In this document: piece after piece, positions 9,672-21,800 of the stretch
Layout of the letters: each line of letters begins with the position of its first letter
How positions within the stretch are numbered: position 1 is the stretch's first letter
NCBI GenBank assembly: GCA_907163375.1
Contig: CAJQUW010015371.1
Span: 744,001 to 808,000 of the forward strand
DNA length: 64,000 nt
Reading direction: 5' to 3'
Source of the DNA: Prostheceraeus crozeri
Lineage: Eukaryota; Platyhelminthes; Polycladida; Euryleptidae
Position numbers and translations under genes: made by a program
Notes under the pieces: model-generated
The model's input: the letters and a program-made list of their open reading frames with translations, nothing else
Database searches by the model: none
Told to the model about the DNA's origin: nothing

Positions 9672-9689
9672 TACCCATCATCCAAACAC

Positions 9690-10925
9690 TAAAAATCCCG
9701 TCTATCTCCGGTTCTAGTGCTCCGATTGAGCTGGAAATACACTATTTCCATGTAGAATTTGACGCTGAATCCGAATCTGGCCTCCGTTTTCCCATCCGAT
9801 GCTTCGTTTTGGCTCTACAGTAGGCAGCCATCGCAAAAATTCTAACTGTCGTTTTTCCGAAAAATGTTGAACATTTTTTCTCTCCGATTGACTTGAAACT
9901 CACCATACAGATAAAGAATTTCACGCTGATTCCAAATCTGAAATCCGTTTTCCAATCCGATGCTTCGTTTTGAAGCTACAGCCCAAAACGTCCCAAATTC
10001 TAACTCTGTCGTTTTTCGCCAATGTCCCAAAATCTTAAATGGCGTCTCACATCTAAACGAAGACAGATAGGAACAAGCCGATTCTTTCAGTGAATTTATC
10101 TCACTCTTAGCTTTCAAACGAGCTATCGCACGACAAAATCCGTCCACTGGAAGCCAAAATCGAAGCAAGCTGTCCAGAGGGGGGGGGACGTCAGCGAAAA
10201 TTTTTCTCTCCGATTGACTTGAAACTCACCCTACCGATGCAGAATTTCACGCTGAATCCGAATCTGGCCTCCGTTTTCTCATCCGATGCTTCGTTTTGGC
10301 TCTACAGTAGGCAGCCATCGCAAAAATTCTAACTCTGTCGTTTTTTCGAAAAATGTTGAAAATTTTTTCTCTCCGATTGACTTGAAACTCACCATACAGA
10401 TAAAGAATTTCACGCTGATTCCAAATCTGAAATCCGTTTTCCAATCCGATGCTTCGTTTTGAAGGTAGAGCCCAAAACGTCCCAAATTCTAACTCTGTCG
10501 TTTTTCGCCAATGTCCCAAAATCTTAAATGGCGTCTCACATCTAAACGAAGACAGATAGGAACAAGCCGATTCTTTCACTGAATTTGTCTCACTCTTAGC
10601 TTTCAAACGAGCTATCGCACGACAAAATCCGTCCACTAGAAGCCAAAATCGAAGAAGCTGTCCAGAGGGGGGGGGGACGTCAGTGAAAATTTTTTCTCTC
10701 CGATTTCGCTGGAAACATCCTTCCTAACCCAAAATTTCACGTAGATTCCGAATCTGGCCTCCGTTTTCTCATCCGATGCTTCGTTTGGGCGCTACACACC
10801 AAAACGTCCCAAATTTTAACTCTGTTAAAATTTTGAAGAAAAATTTTTTCTCGCCGATTGAGCTGGAAATCACATCACAGATGCAGAATTTTACGCTGAA
10901 TCCGAATCTGGCAGCCATTTCACCA
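9690..10925. repeat. Tandem 140-bp and 489-bp repeats with G-runs
   Basis: Sub-repeats of about 140 bp share TCCGATTGACTTGAAACTCA, AGAATTTCACGCTG, TCCGATGCTTCGTTTTG and TCTAACTCTGTCGTTTTTC. A larger unit is duplicated with a 489-bp offset (TCTCCGATTG at 9881 and 10370) and contains AATGGCGTCTCACATC and CGAGCTATCGCACGACAAAA. Each large unit ends in a run of nine to eleven G (near 10,178 and 10,666). The minus-strand ORFs of 60-129 codons in here simply read through the repeat and are not supported as genes. Confidence 0.85.
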
Positions 10926-10934
10926 TCCACGACA

Positions 10935-11028
10935 ACCTAGACGGTCGCCCACGTCAGCCTAGACGGTCGCCCACGTCAACCTAGACGGTCGCCCACGTCA
11001 ACCTGGACGGTCGCCCAAGTCAACCAGG
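10935..11028. repeat. 22-bp minisatellite, four units
   Basis: ACGGTCGCCC recurs at 10941, 10963, 10985 and 11007, exactly 22 bp apart, inside units like CCTAGACGGTCGCCCACGTC. Two more G-rich runs follow near 11,072 and 11,150-11,168. The block is much richer in GC than its surroundings. Confidence 0.88.
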
Positions 11029-11169
11029 CGGTCGGACCAACTCACTCGAGTCTCACACTCTGTCGTTGCAGAGGGGGGGGGAGTCAGCGAACATGTTGTG
11101 AGCCAACCTGGCCGGCACACCACGACAGACCACAACCTCTGTCGTTCCAGAGGGGGGGGAGGGGGGGCG

Positions 11170-12100
11170 CGCGCTGTGTTTATTCTGGACCTTTTATTAC
11201 TACTCTCATGGAAAAGTTTACAAACACCCATTCCTAAGACATGAAGTTTGATTCCTTTTTTTATTATATTATGATTCTCTGTTAAAAACTCCATTGTTAA
11301 AAACTGTTGAAAATTGTTAAAAACTGTAAAAATAATTGTTGAAAACCTACTCAAAGGTCATATGGATGCGCATTTGACCATAATGTACATGTTCTGCACC
11401 ACTATCTAAAACCAATAGGGATTAAACTGCTATTTAGATAAACTACTAGGCCTGTATAAATTTTGCTAAACGATTTTCAATAGCCAGTCCTTAGCCTCCT
11501 AGGTAAAACAGAAAAATCGAGCTCACTTGCAGGGTAAGTAAAAAATCGAGGAAAACGCGTGCCGGTACATATCGCCGTTTAACAATATGACTTCCGGCGA
11601 ACCTCGCACGCGATTATGCTACAATTTGTAGATTTGTGTGAATTTGTATCCAGCAGCTTTTCGCAAGATTCGTTCCCAAGGGAAGAGGCACAAAAATGCA
11701 TTAGTTTGTGGAGATAGTTGAGAACGAGGCACACGAAGGATCATTCCAATTCATAAATGGAATAGGGGAAAGTTCATCGCTTGCGGATTGATGTCATAAT
11801 TTCTTCAAAATGCTTCGCTCGCCACGATTCCAATTCTGACTCATGGAACTGTGCAGTGTTCTGGAGAATAGAGTCCCGAGGTCAAATCTGGTGCACTTCT
11901 CCAACCACCAATAATTACTGCAACGTGTTTTCAGTTTGAGAATAAACGTTCTGATATTCTGAACTCATACTGCGCTTCATAATTTAATTGGGTATACTGC
12001 AACTCACATCATGAGTGAACAGTGTTCAGTCTTAGGTGTAATTGAAGCACAATTCAATGAACATGCTGAAGCTTGCACATGATGTGTCTGAAGTTTAAAC
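11170..12100. other. No gene seen
   Basis: A plain AT-rich stretch. I see no coding region, RNA gene or element end in it. The short run of AAAACTGTT-like words near 11,290-11,340 is simple sequence. Confidence 0.6.
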
Positions 12101-12361
12101 TACAGTATTGGCCATGGCATTAGAAATTTTCTGCAAAATACGATTTGGTAGAGACGGTCATTAACATCTATAAATTTAACTCTCATAGTGTCTGAATCTG
12201 TTAGCTTTCTATGACGCTCTTTATTCAAATTCATATGCTGATTCATTAGAGAAGAAATGTCAGCTTTCTATGGTAATTTATAGATTTTTCTTTCATGCAA
12301 CCTGTAGCGTTAAGTAGGTGAAGCGTCACAAATTCTGATACATCGACGAATTCTCACTGAC

Positions 12362-14439
12362 ATGGGTAGGAAAGCAGACATCAGCGCAACTTTAAAAGCT
12401 CAAGTTCCTATTTTACACGAAGAAGGTTATCGACAAAATGCAATCGCCGATCGATTGTTATTGTCTTGCAGTGGCGGCTCTATGGATTTCTGTTAGGTCA
12501 TGCTCATCAATTTTTTCGCATCATGAGGAAAAAAGTATGTGTGACAGCTATCATACGAGGATTTTTAACCATGCAACTGATGTAGCATAATTTAGCTTAA
12601 TATCATGCAACTTAAGAAACAGTTGCGAATTCGATGAACAAAATTTTAATGTCATTCCATTTGCATTTGCCCTTTCCTAATTATAATTCAAACATGCAAG
12701 CCGCCTACTTTTCACATCAGGTAATCCAGTGAATATGGTGTAGGGCTAGGCATAATTCTAATGATCTACATACTGTATCACCCAAAATACGCTTAAAATA
12801 AAATTCCAGGCGTAGGCTACATGATTTGTATGTTTGAGTACATCCGATGATAATCTGATGCATGCATAGCCTATTATACTATTTGCTCCTAGACATATCT
12901 ACATATGCAAGCATGTAGAAGACCACGGCTAAATTTAATCACCAGATAATGTATATTAAATAATATTCAAGTTCTAGTTATTTGAAGCATGCATTTAAGA
13001 TAGTAAAAACACCGTCAATCGCACAAAATCACAAGCTGTATTAACATTGGAAGATATTGAATTACTTATAAAGGAAGTCAATTCGATGGGGTTTCAATCG
13101 TGCAACTGAGACTCGAGACATCTCATGATCTCACTACACCGATAAAATCAGCAGATTGCCGTCCAATCAGCTACCGTTAGTTGGTTGAAACGAGCTATAC
13201 GTATCATTTGTGCTTCCCGTCCACGGCATGAGATGGAGTATGAAAATCGTCATCCGCAGATTTTGCTATTGTTCTCCCGTCAGATGATCCGGCCAATAAC
13301 AAATGAGGTATGCTCGAATTGACTTGCGTTCCCCTGAATTTTTTAGAACAAGTTAGCTACTTGATAAATCTTAATTGAGTATGACCTTAATGTCACAGCA
13401 ACATGATTTGACATAGTAATCAAATGTTGTCAAATGTAATCAAATGATGTTGGAAGTTTTTTTGTTGATTCAAAACTTTCCCTTTCTTGTGGTTGACATC
13501 GTTGATTTGTGTGGAGGAAAATTAGACAAAATACTTCGTCATGCTGAGCATGAAGGGTATGATCGCTAAAGCCGCCACTGTTGTCTTGCTGCTCTACAAT
13601 GAATCGCATTATCCACGGAGTGATTTCTAAAGAGCGCAAAGGTCCGAATAGAAAACTACCCGCCGAGATGATGCTCTTTTGAAGCGATTGGTGAATAGTC
13701 AACCTTTCATTACATCTTCTAGTCAAAGCTGTGCTTCCTTCGTTTTCCAACGTGTCGACACGCACCATCAGAAGAAGATTACATACAGGTTGATCTCAAG
13801 CTACCGTCTCGCATCGCGTCGAAAAAGCCCTTGATGCCGAAGGCAGCTGTGAAACGCCGTATTGAATTTTGCCGAAAATATGCTCATTGGACATCGGAAG
13901 ACTGGGCAAAAGTGCTATTTCCCGATGAGAGTACTTTTAGACAATTCAATAATGTGCGGGGCCTTGTCCGTCGACCTCCTGTATCAAATCCCTACGATCC
14001 GCGATTTGTAACAACGACCGTAAAGCATTGCCCACAAATTATGGTTTGGGGATGTTTCTCCTACGGTGGCCGCGGTGGTCTCTATTTTGTCCCAAAAGGT
14101 CAAATGATGAATTCTCAACGATACCAGAATGTTCTGTGTGACAAAGTGCCTCTCTGGATGAATGTCCTATCATGCGAGATATTTCAACACGACTCCGCAC
14201 CATGTCATAAAGCAAAAACTGTGACTGAACACCAATCAGATAGAAGTGCTTGATTGGCCGAGTTACTCACCCGACTTGAAAATTTGTGGGCGATTATGAA
14301 GGAAAAAATATCAAAGATTGAAATCACATCTCTCAGTCATCTTGAGGAAGTGACAAAGTCTGTTTGGTGCCGTGACATCAGTGCCCAACTGTGCAAAAAC
14401 CTTGTATTTTCAATGCCGAATCGTATCAAAAAGTTTTGA
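12362..14439 (+). pseudogene. Tc1 transposase, split and frame-broken
   Basis: The N-terminal helix-turn-helix piece starts at ATG 12362 (MGRKADISATLKAQ, then EEGYRQNAIADRLLLSCS) and is cut at 12468 by an inserted element. Coding resumes at 13589, out of frame for about 240 bp, then runs open from 13831 to 14253 with VLFPDEST (first catalytic Asp), PQIMVWGCFSYGG and FQHDSAPCHKA (second Asp). A frame change lies near 14,225-14,285: the conserved SPDL block is in one frame and ENLWAIMKEK (catalytic Glu region) in another, with the usual NPI between them missing. The end is the TGA at 14437-14439. The family normally makes about 340 residues. This copy cannot make active transposase. Confidence 0.9.
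12469..13580. mobile_element. Non-autonomous hAT element inserted in the Tc1 gene
   Basis: The element starts CAGTGGCGGCT and ends AGCCGCCACTG, typical hAT-type inverted ends. The 8-bp target duplication TTGTCTTG is exact on both sides (12461-12468 and 13581-13588). At 1,112 bp it has no transposase reading frame. The exact duplication and clean ends mean that it landed after the Tc1 copy, inside the transposase helix-turn-helix coding region. Confidence 0.93.
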
Positions 14440-14628
14440 TAAACAAAGGACACGCTACGAAGTGTTAATTTTCCTGTATTAATGCTCCTTGATTTTCGTG
14501 TTACACTTAGTTTTCTGATATTTTGTAATCAAATAATCGATGATACATGTGCATATTTTGGTTCAATGATGATTTCCCTCTTTTTTACAAGATAATTAAA
14601 AAATTCTAATGCCATGGCCAATACTGTA

Positions 14629-15612
14629 TAATATGTTCTTCGAATGTCTTGCTTGAAGGACTATCAATACTCTTTGACGGTTACAATCTAGTTCAGACAG
14701 TCAAGTATTTTGCATAATTATCATCCCCAGGTTTGTGCTAACTCTGTCGAACACCTTAAAATTTACTTCATTTCTGCATCGCGCTCGACAAGCAGTCATA
14801 AGAAATATCACTGTCGTCCATATGTTCATGATGAAAAACACTAAATCGGTCAATTTGAAATATATTAAAATTTTTGGAAGTCAAAAGCTTAACATTCGAA
14901 TTGAAGTGAACCTAGAAGACAATGCAAATATTTGTCATTCTTGTAACCACAAACATTCCTTACACACACCAAAATGTGTACACCAGTCATACATGGTACT
15001 ATCAACTAATCGCTGAAAAAGACTGAAACAAATAAAAATCACAATTGCTACTATATCGGTTGTTCCTTACTTACAGCTCAGCCGCTCTGAGGCCATCATC
15101 TTAGCAGTTTCAGTGCTATAAATTTTGCTAATATATATGTGTATACCTTATTTCAAAATTGTTAACATGCTGCCAAAAGTCACATTTCACACATCAAAGG
15201 TAATTTCATTCACATAAGATAATAAATAGACGTACAAATTCCTGTCAAATATCAAATTTAGTATTCAGCTCGATTAGGCTATCAGATATTCTATCAGTAC
15301 TAATCGAAGTGACATACAAATTTCAAAATGTCACCGTAAAGCCAAATTATTATGGCTGGAGTTTGATAAATCACTCCGCTACAAATGAATTTTAATCCAA
15401 AAGCATTATCACCAGGATTGCCTCGTTATTTTCGTAGTTTATAGCCAAATCTGATTGCAGGTTCAAATGATTTAGGTGTTCATCAATTACATGTGGAGCC
15501 ATGATGTATCACAATCCATGTACATGATTATGTACAGAAAATATAACCATGTAACAAATCTTTCCGTCGGTTAAGAGTTCGAGCCATTGTATGGGGTTGC
15601 ATTCCACATTTG
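14629..15612. other. 3' flank / 3' UTR of the zinc-finger gene
   Basis: This lies downstream (minus strand) of the stop codon at 15613-15615. It is AT-rich and no clear AATAAA signal is seen in the first few hundred bases on the minus strand, so the end of the mRNA cannot be placed. A plus-strand ORF of 93 codons at 14735-15016 has no recognisable feature and is probably chance. Confidence 0.5.
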
Positions 15613-15857
15613 TTAAGAAGTCGAGTCCTTCTTTGAACTTTGAGAGGAATTACTTTTTATGAACAGCATTCCATGAATGCGCTCATGCTTCTTTAGTTGT
15701 TCTGCACTATCAGCTTCAAATTTGCATTCACTACACGTCAAGTTAGAAGAAGATTCTGCTGACTCGGTCTCTGAAACTTTTGTATTTGATTTATCACTCT
15801 TTTGATTGTCAGCTTCTTCTTGCTTGGACTGCTCAGCCGTTTTGTCATCTGAGGTTT
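15613..15857 (-). CDS. Zinc-finger gene, terminal exon h
   Basis: Acceptor GCTTTCATTCCAG. One base from the previous exon plus AA gives Glu, then TSDDKTAEQSKQEEADNQ. A Ser/Glu/Lys-rich stretch precedes one last finger, CSECKFEADSAEQLKKHE(RIH), and the protein ends SSKKDSTS at TAA 15613-15615. Confidence 0.9.
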
Positions 15858-18800
15858 CTGGAATGAAAGCAGCACAGTTAGCACTAAATTACAAGTAAAA
15901 TCAGGGTATTCGCGGATTTTCTGTCAAAATAATTCCAGGACATTTTCAGGATCTTTGGTAAATGAATGCTTCTCAATAATGTCACTAATAATTATTTATG
16001 ACTAACATAAATTGAAGGATAAAGTGCCAAGTAAAGAAGTGGTAAGACTATGTGGCCTACCCGAACTACCTATTCGCCTACGTAAAATAAGATCTAGAAT
16101 ATCTGAAGATCAATGAGATGCATGGAAAAAGTCATCGCAGCAACGTCCAACCCTGGTGGAATCGGGAAGAAGTGACGGAAAAAGAAAAAGGAAAGTTAAG
16201 TGAGTAGCATAGTTAATGCTAGTCATTTTTCATGCAATGTACGAAAATGATCAGGTGTAAATGAGTGAAATACCGGTCATAACATTAACAGATCCATTTG
16301 TCCACTTCACTCCAATCATTGGTGCTTGTAAACAATTAACTATCTTTCTTCTCATGCGATAACCGATTCTGCTAATGGACAATCAAATCGAAGTATCATT
16401 CTAGATCATTGCAATCATCATCATGGCTAAAAAGCGATGACATCATGCAAAGTTGGTTTGGTGTAGATGAAATGTTGAGTAAACTATGAACTACGATAGA
16501 ATGTATAGCTTATGGTCTCCGTTATGGAATCTTCATAATCAGCCTGCTACATATTTTCCCTGCTGCATCTTCGGACGCATGACTTCCCTGCACGATATGT
16601 TAACTGGTGTTCACCGCTCACGATTAGGCCTCTCGGTCTCATGTCAAGAATTTTCTCGAGATCTTTCATCCCTTGTTCCGAGAGCCGCAAGGCGCGATAT
16701 GTCATCTCATAGGGTGTCCCATGCATTCACAAAACGCAGTAGTTAAGTTGTTGCTCCACATCTCCGGACAAGCCTTCGTGGTGTGCAAGACTTGTTGGAA
16801 AATGACATGCAGCTTCTTAACAGCAGGATCTTCAGCAAACATCGATACATACGCGGTCACACATGAAGGCCCGGGTATTTTACCGCTTTTCAAACTCCTC
16901 ACATCTTCCTTCCTTCACCGCAGCATGCAGACCTAGTTCGTCTTCCCATGCAGTGATGTTCGTTCCAAAATGCGCATTAGCATCGAAACCAATTGTGAGT
17001 CCGTGTGCAATTTCGTCCTCGACCTTCTGCCACAAAGCTACACTGATCGAAGTAGAGGGGAAGTAGTTGAGTTGCTCGGATCATTCGCACGGGTTGGAAG
17101 TGAGGCCAACCTCTAGAGGAGAAGGTTGCTGAAGTATTGTCCTTCATACGTGTCATAGTCAAGGTAAAAATGAAATAGGCTAACATAGATAATTTTCTGC
17201 TAGTTCGATAAACTATATCACGAAAACATCCCCTCATGTACACTCGATTACTCCTATGAATTTCGTGCGACTTCGTGAGCGCTGCAGGGACAAAGTAAGG
17301 CGATCGACAACTTGAAAAACAAATGCATTCTACACCGGGATGGAGTTATCAACAGCGGCCATGAAGTGTAACTGTCTTTCTGCACGCGAGGAGAGGCCCG
17401 TAGCTGACAGGATCTCGACTGACAGCACGACGGCTGAATTTTCTGTGGAAGAGTGGGTTTTTGAAGGATTTCTGAGTGGCGGGGAATTAACTGAAGTGTG
17501 CCACAACATGCATAGAAAGTTTTCGGGTTCAATAAGTCGCCAAGACGGAGACGGAGAGAAAAATCATTGTTTACAAAACCAACTACTGAAAGTTGTTGTC
17601 AGTGAAAGTTGAACACTGCGTGTCAGAAATTCAACTTCCAGCTGAATTAGCTTCTGTTGAGGTAGTCTATGAAATATTGTTTATATTTTAATTTCCAAGT
17701 TGGAAAGATAGCACCAGAAGTCCATCGTGGTTAAGTGCGTGTTTTTTATCCAAAGCTTTCGGTCTCCCTTTCTGGAGGCCACAAGCACATGGTGGAAAAC
17801 CGAAGCTACTTACCTGTAGTTTCTTTACTGTTATCTTCTTCTTGTTCAACAGCGGAGACACCACTGATTTCATCAGCATGTTCATTGAGGTAAGCTTGAG
17901 TTTCAGTGCGTGGAATCTTGTGGACGGCTGTTAAATGAATTGTGAAGGGCATTGACGTCTGGAAGCAAAGACCACATTCAGGACATTGCACCAGTTCATC
18001 TCGTAGGTCCTTCTCCGGTTGATGCTGTGCACGGATATGTAGGAGGAATGAAGATCGAGAAGATGCAGAAAATACACACTTTGCACATTCGTATTTCCCA
18101 GCAAATTTACCATCTTGTTGCATAACGCGAACTCGTTTTACAGAAGGCCCTTTCTCCATCAAGGCTGAAGAGAAAACACATTATTAAAGACACTTCTACA
18201 AACTTTTAGAGCATAAGTTCTGATCACCTTCGGCCAACCCTAAGATGTAGACTGAAGATTTGAAATATCTTTCGGCAGTGATGCAGAACGAAGAGACGAA
18301 TAGAGATGGATATAATATTGATCATACAATTAATTTGTGACTAGCCGGCGCTAAGGTCAGATAAGGTTTGCGTGCGACTTTAGTGTTGTTTGTGAAAGTT
18401 GAGAAAAGGGCGGCGGAGCCGAGGGGTACCCGGGTGTTCTGCAATATTTACGGTCAGCACTCCGAGAATCTCTACCCCTACCCCCATGTGATCGAAAATC
18501 CACGATTTAACCGGGACTGGTGTTTGTTCACATTTGTTCCCCCCAAATCAGAAATCGTCCCACCGCGCTTGAAGTTGAACATCACAGTATCACTGTCGTG
18601 CCTAGCGTCATAGTAGACATGAACTCTACACCTCAAGATACTTCTGCTTTATTCATGTCACGCAAATTAAGAAACAACCTTGTGCTACCGAGCTATCATC
18701 ATAAAGAGTGCGACCGCTATGACAATAAGGAAGACATGCACACTAGATTAGGACAGTACACAATATGTGTAATGCACCACGACAAGTAATTGCGGCCACC

Positions 18801-21800
18801 AGGCCATCGATCAGCACAGTAATTGACAGCTCATAGACATATAGCGAGGGAAAATTACGAAAAATACAGATGCAGACCGAAGGAAAGTAATCCTAAGCAA
18901 AGAGGGGGAACAGCACCAAGGCAGAGAGTGTGCTTCAATTAATTTTTGCTTCGCATTTATTTCAATCCCTAGAGCAAAACAAGCATCCCTAGAGCATCAG
19001 CAAAAGTGGATCGGTCGTAGATATTAGTTAATATCATAATTACTGCCATCTTTTCCTACTAAGGCTATTAATAAATTGTATAGGTCTCGTGTAACTCTTT
19101 GCTACCTTGCTTAGTTCATACTCTTCCCTATCTTACATACATATTTGCAGTATTGTTTTGTATATCATTTCTTGGTGTGAATTTTGAGATTCATTCTTTT
19201 TTAGAAATAAGTGTAGCAATGCCTTCACTCAATACCTCACAAAAGCAGCAGATAAAATTGGTAATTGATTGTATCAAATAGCAAATAAATTTTATCAGTT
19301 AAATTTCGCTCGTTTTCAATTCATCGTGTAAATAATAACTACGTATGCGGATATTGCAGAATAGTTCCGTTAAATGTACAGTCATGGCAGGAAAATAAAT
19401 GTCCGCTTTATGAAGAGCAATTTTGTACATAAAACTAAGATTGGAAACTTCGATTATGTGTTGTTCTGAAACTCGGTTTTTAAGAAGTTGTCCCAGGGAA
19501 AGCCACAAAATGGAATTCAAATGACAGAAACATTCATATCAACATCTAAAACTTATCCTCATGTCAAGAATTTGGAAGGAAAATCAATAGCCTCTGACAG
19601 CCCGTGGAAGCAGGCCTGCTTTCAAACTGTCAGAGGCTTCTACATAGTAGCCTTACAATGTGAGGTACCATTACAAGAGGATGCGCATTCAATAATTAGT
19701 GAGTTTAATTTTAGCACGGCATGAGATGCAATCTGAAGTACAGGACTGAATGTACTTGCGTAAACAGCTTCTTATTATCGAGTTGTCTACGGTTGACAAG
19801 CACACGAGTTCTACCGTACATGTATATTGTATATTCTAGCACGAAAAATCTTGAAAATTTGCATTTTTCATAGTACGAATTACGAGCACATCATGATACG
19901 ATGCTTTGTGTATGAAAGCGACATTTTATTGCAGAATTCACTCATCTCGAACGGCTTGTTTTGATGTCTAACATAAATTGATTGTTTGTTTATTATCTCA
20001 AGTTTGCTGCCACACGTACGTCCACCAAAAAGACCGACTCCTTCAATTATCTGATGAGATAATTGACAAAATACTGATTTTCAACATAATGTGGTTAGTT
20101 TCAGCATGATCAATATATGAGATGTTTTTGAAGAGGTAATTAGCCTGGTGGACGCAGGACAAATTTATAAAAAGTTCAAACTAAAGAGCAAGCCGGTTTT
20201 CAAAACATATGCTTACATCAATTGTGAAAGTTTGATGAATTAGAAATTCTCAACATTGGGCAATAGACTGTCGGTCACTATAAATAAAACCACTAACAGC
20301 TGCCAAGACGAAGAGTGAATAAACGCACTAAAACCATAGCTTTTAGGAGTTTTTCGTTTTTTTGACGTTGTGTATATGATACGGTAGCAGAAATAAGCGT
20401 TTGGCCACTGAAAATAATATTCATGTGAAAATATGCAACGGCTCTTCTCAAACAAATTCATAGAAAATGATTCAAGGGTGATAAACGAAACACTAGCATC
20501 GTATAGCACATATTGTAACAATAGCTTGATACGTCATGGAAACTGCAGATGGAAAAATTACATTAAATGGTCGTGAGCGAAGTGTGACATGATAGGACAA
20601 AAATCCATGGCAACCAGAGAAATGTACTTGTGAATGTGCAGTAGAATGAGACAAAATTGATACGAAAACCATTCCCTTATTTGCCTTTGTCTTCCTAGCT
20701 TCTCAATCATGATTTACGAAGTCTGTTGTGAAGAACACAAAATCCGAGATCTTTTACATTTCTACAAATATACATGCATATTTCTCACAAAGCAGTAGAG
20801 TATTTTGAATGTTCATAATTAGTAAATATCTTCAAATAACTGTACAAAACCTAAGTAAGTACATTTTCACAAACTATTCGCTTCTCAATGAGCTAGTCCC
20901 TTTACTGAGTAAGTATAGACAGGGATGAGAACGCGGTGTCGCAAAAAATCCGGAAAGTCTCATCTATGGGGGCCCATGCGTTACTTTTACTGGGGCCCAT
21001 TTTCAGCTTTGATCCAGTTTTAACTAGCCGAATTATGTTGTTTTTAAAGCACCGAAGGAGAAACCTTCAGCCTTTGGTGAGTGCAACTAGTAGAATTTGG
21101 ATGTTTTTAAAGCGCCGCAGGCGAAGTCTCCACCTTTTTCGGAGTATAACTAGCAGAATTTTGATGTTTTATAAAGCGCCTCAAGCGAAGTCTCCAGCCT
21201 TTTGTGAGTGTAACTAGCAGAATTTTGATGTTTTATAAAGCGCCGCAGCTAGTAGAATTTTGATGTTTTACAAAGCGCCGCAAGCGAAGTTTCCAGCCTT
21301 TTGTCAGTGTAGTTTTGATCCATTACAATACATTTCACTTGAATTGGAGAGGCAAGCTCTAATCGGCCTGTAATTTTAAGTATCCCCAAGCCAGACATCA
21401 TTCTTTTAGAATGTATACATAAATCGATCGTCATGAGCTTTTTGCAACAATAAGAATGTATACATAAATCGATCGTCACGAGCTTTTTGCAACAAAGTCT
21501 TTGATTGGTACGTAGTCCTCTGTTATTCCAAAACTACTGTTCCATTTAAAAAACTTCATTTAAATGGAGAAAAATGTCGAGTAATTTGCCATGGAATTTT
21601 GTGGCGATCCGCTATATAGTATGTACTCGTACGTTGTAGGAGAGGGGAACTACTAAAGAGCCAAAACACGCAACAGGTATACAACATAAATGAAGCATAG
21701 TCTAGTAAAAAAAGTCCAACATCCACAAAAAGGCCCATGTATAGTCAGATGGGGCCCACTATCACAGGGGACCCGCTGATAGTCAGAGGGGACCTATGGA

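Larger units (their letters stand above)
12103..14626 (+). mobile_element. Tc1-like DNA transposon, decayed and interrupted
   Basis: Both ends carry the inverted repeat CAGTATTGGCCATGGCATTA (left 12103 on, right ending 14626), and each is flanked by TA, the Tc1/mariner target duplication. After removing the 1.1-kb insertion at 12469-13580, the element is about 1.4 kb, near the usual Tc1 length. It lies just outside the 3' end of the zinc-finger gene and is transcribed the opposite way. It holds one broken transposase gene, listed separately. Confidence 0.92.

Noticed and set aside
9742-10636. Minus-strand ORFs of 60-129 codons with the repeated residues KRSIGLENGFQIWN
   Set aside because: They only read through the 140-bp and 489-bp DNA repeats, in more than one frame, with no start context or domain.
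13430-13768. 112-codon minus-strand ORF near the Tc1 gene
   Set aside because: It crosses the junction between the MITE and the Tc1 coding sequence and runs antisense to the transposase.
14735-15016. 93-codon plus-strand ORF downstream of the zinc-finger gene
   Set aside because: No domain, no splice or promoter context and AT-rich composition. It is likely chance.
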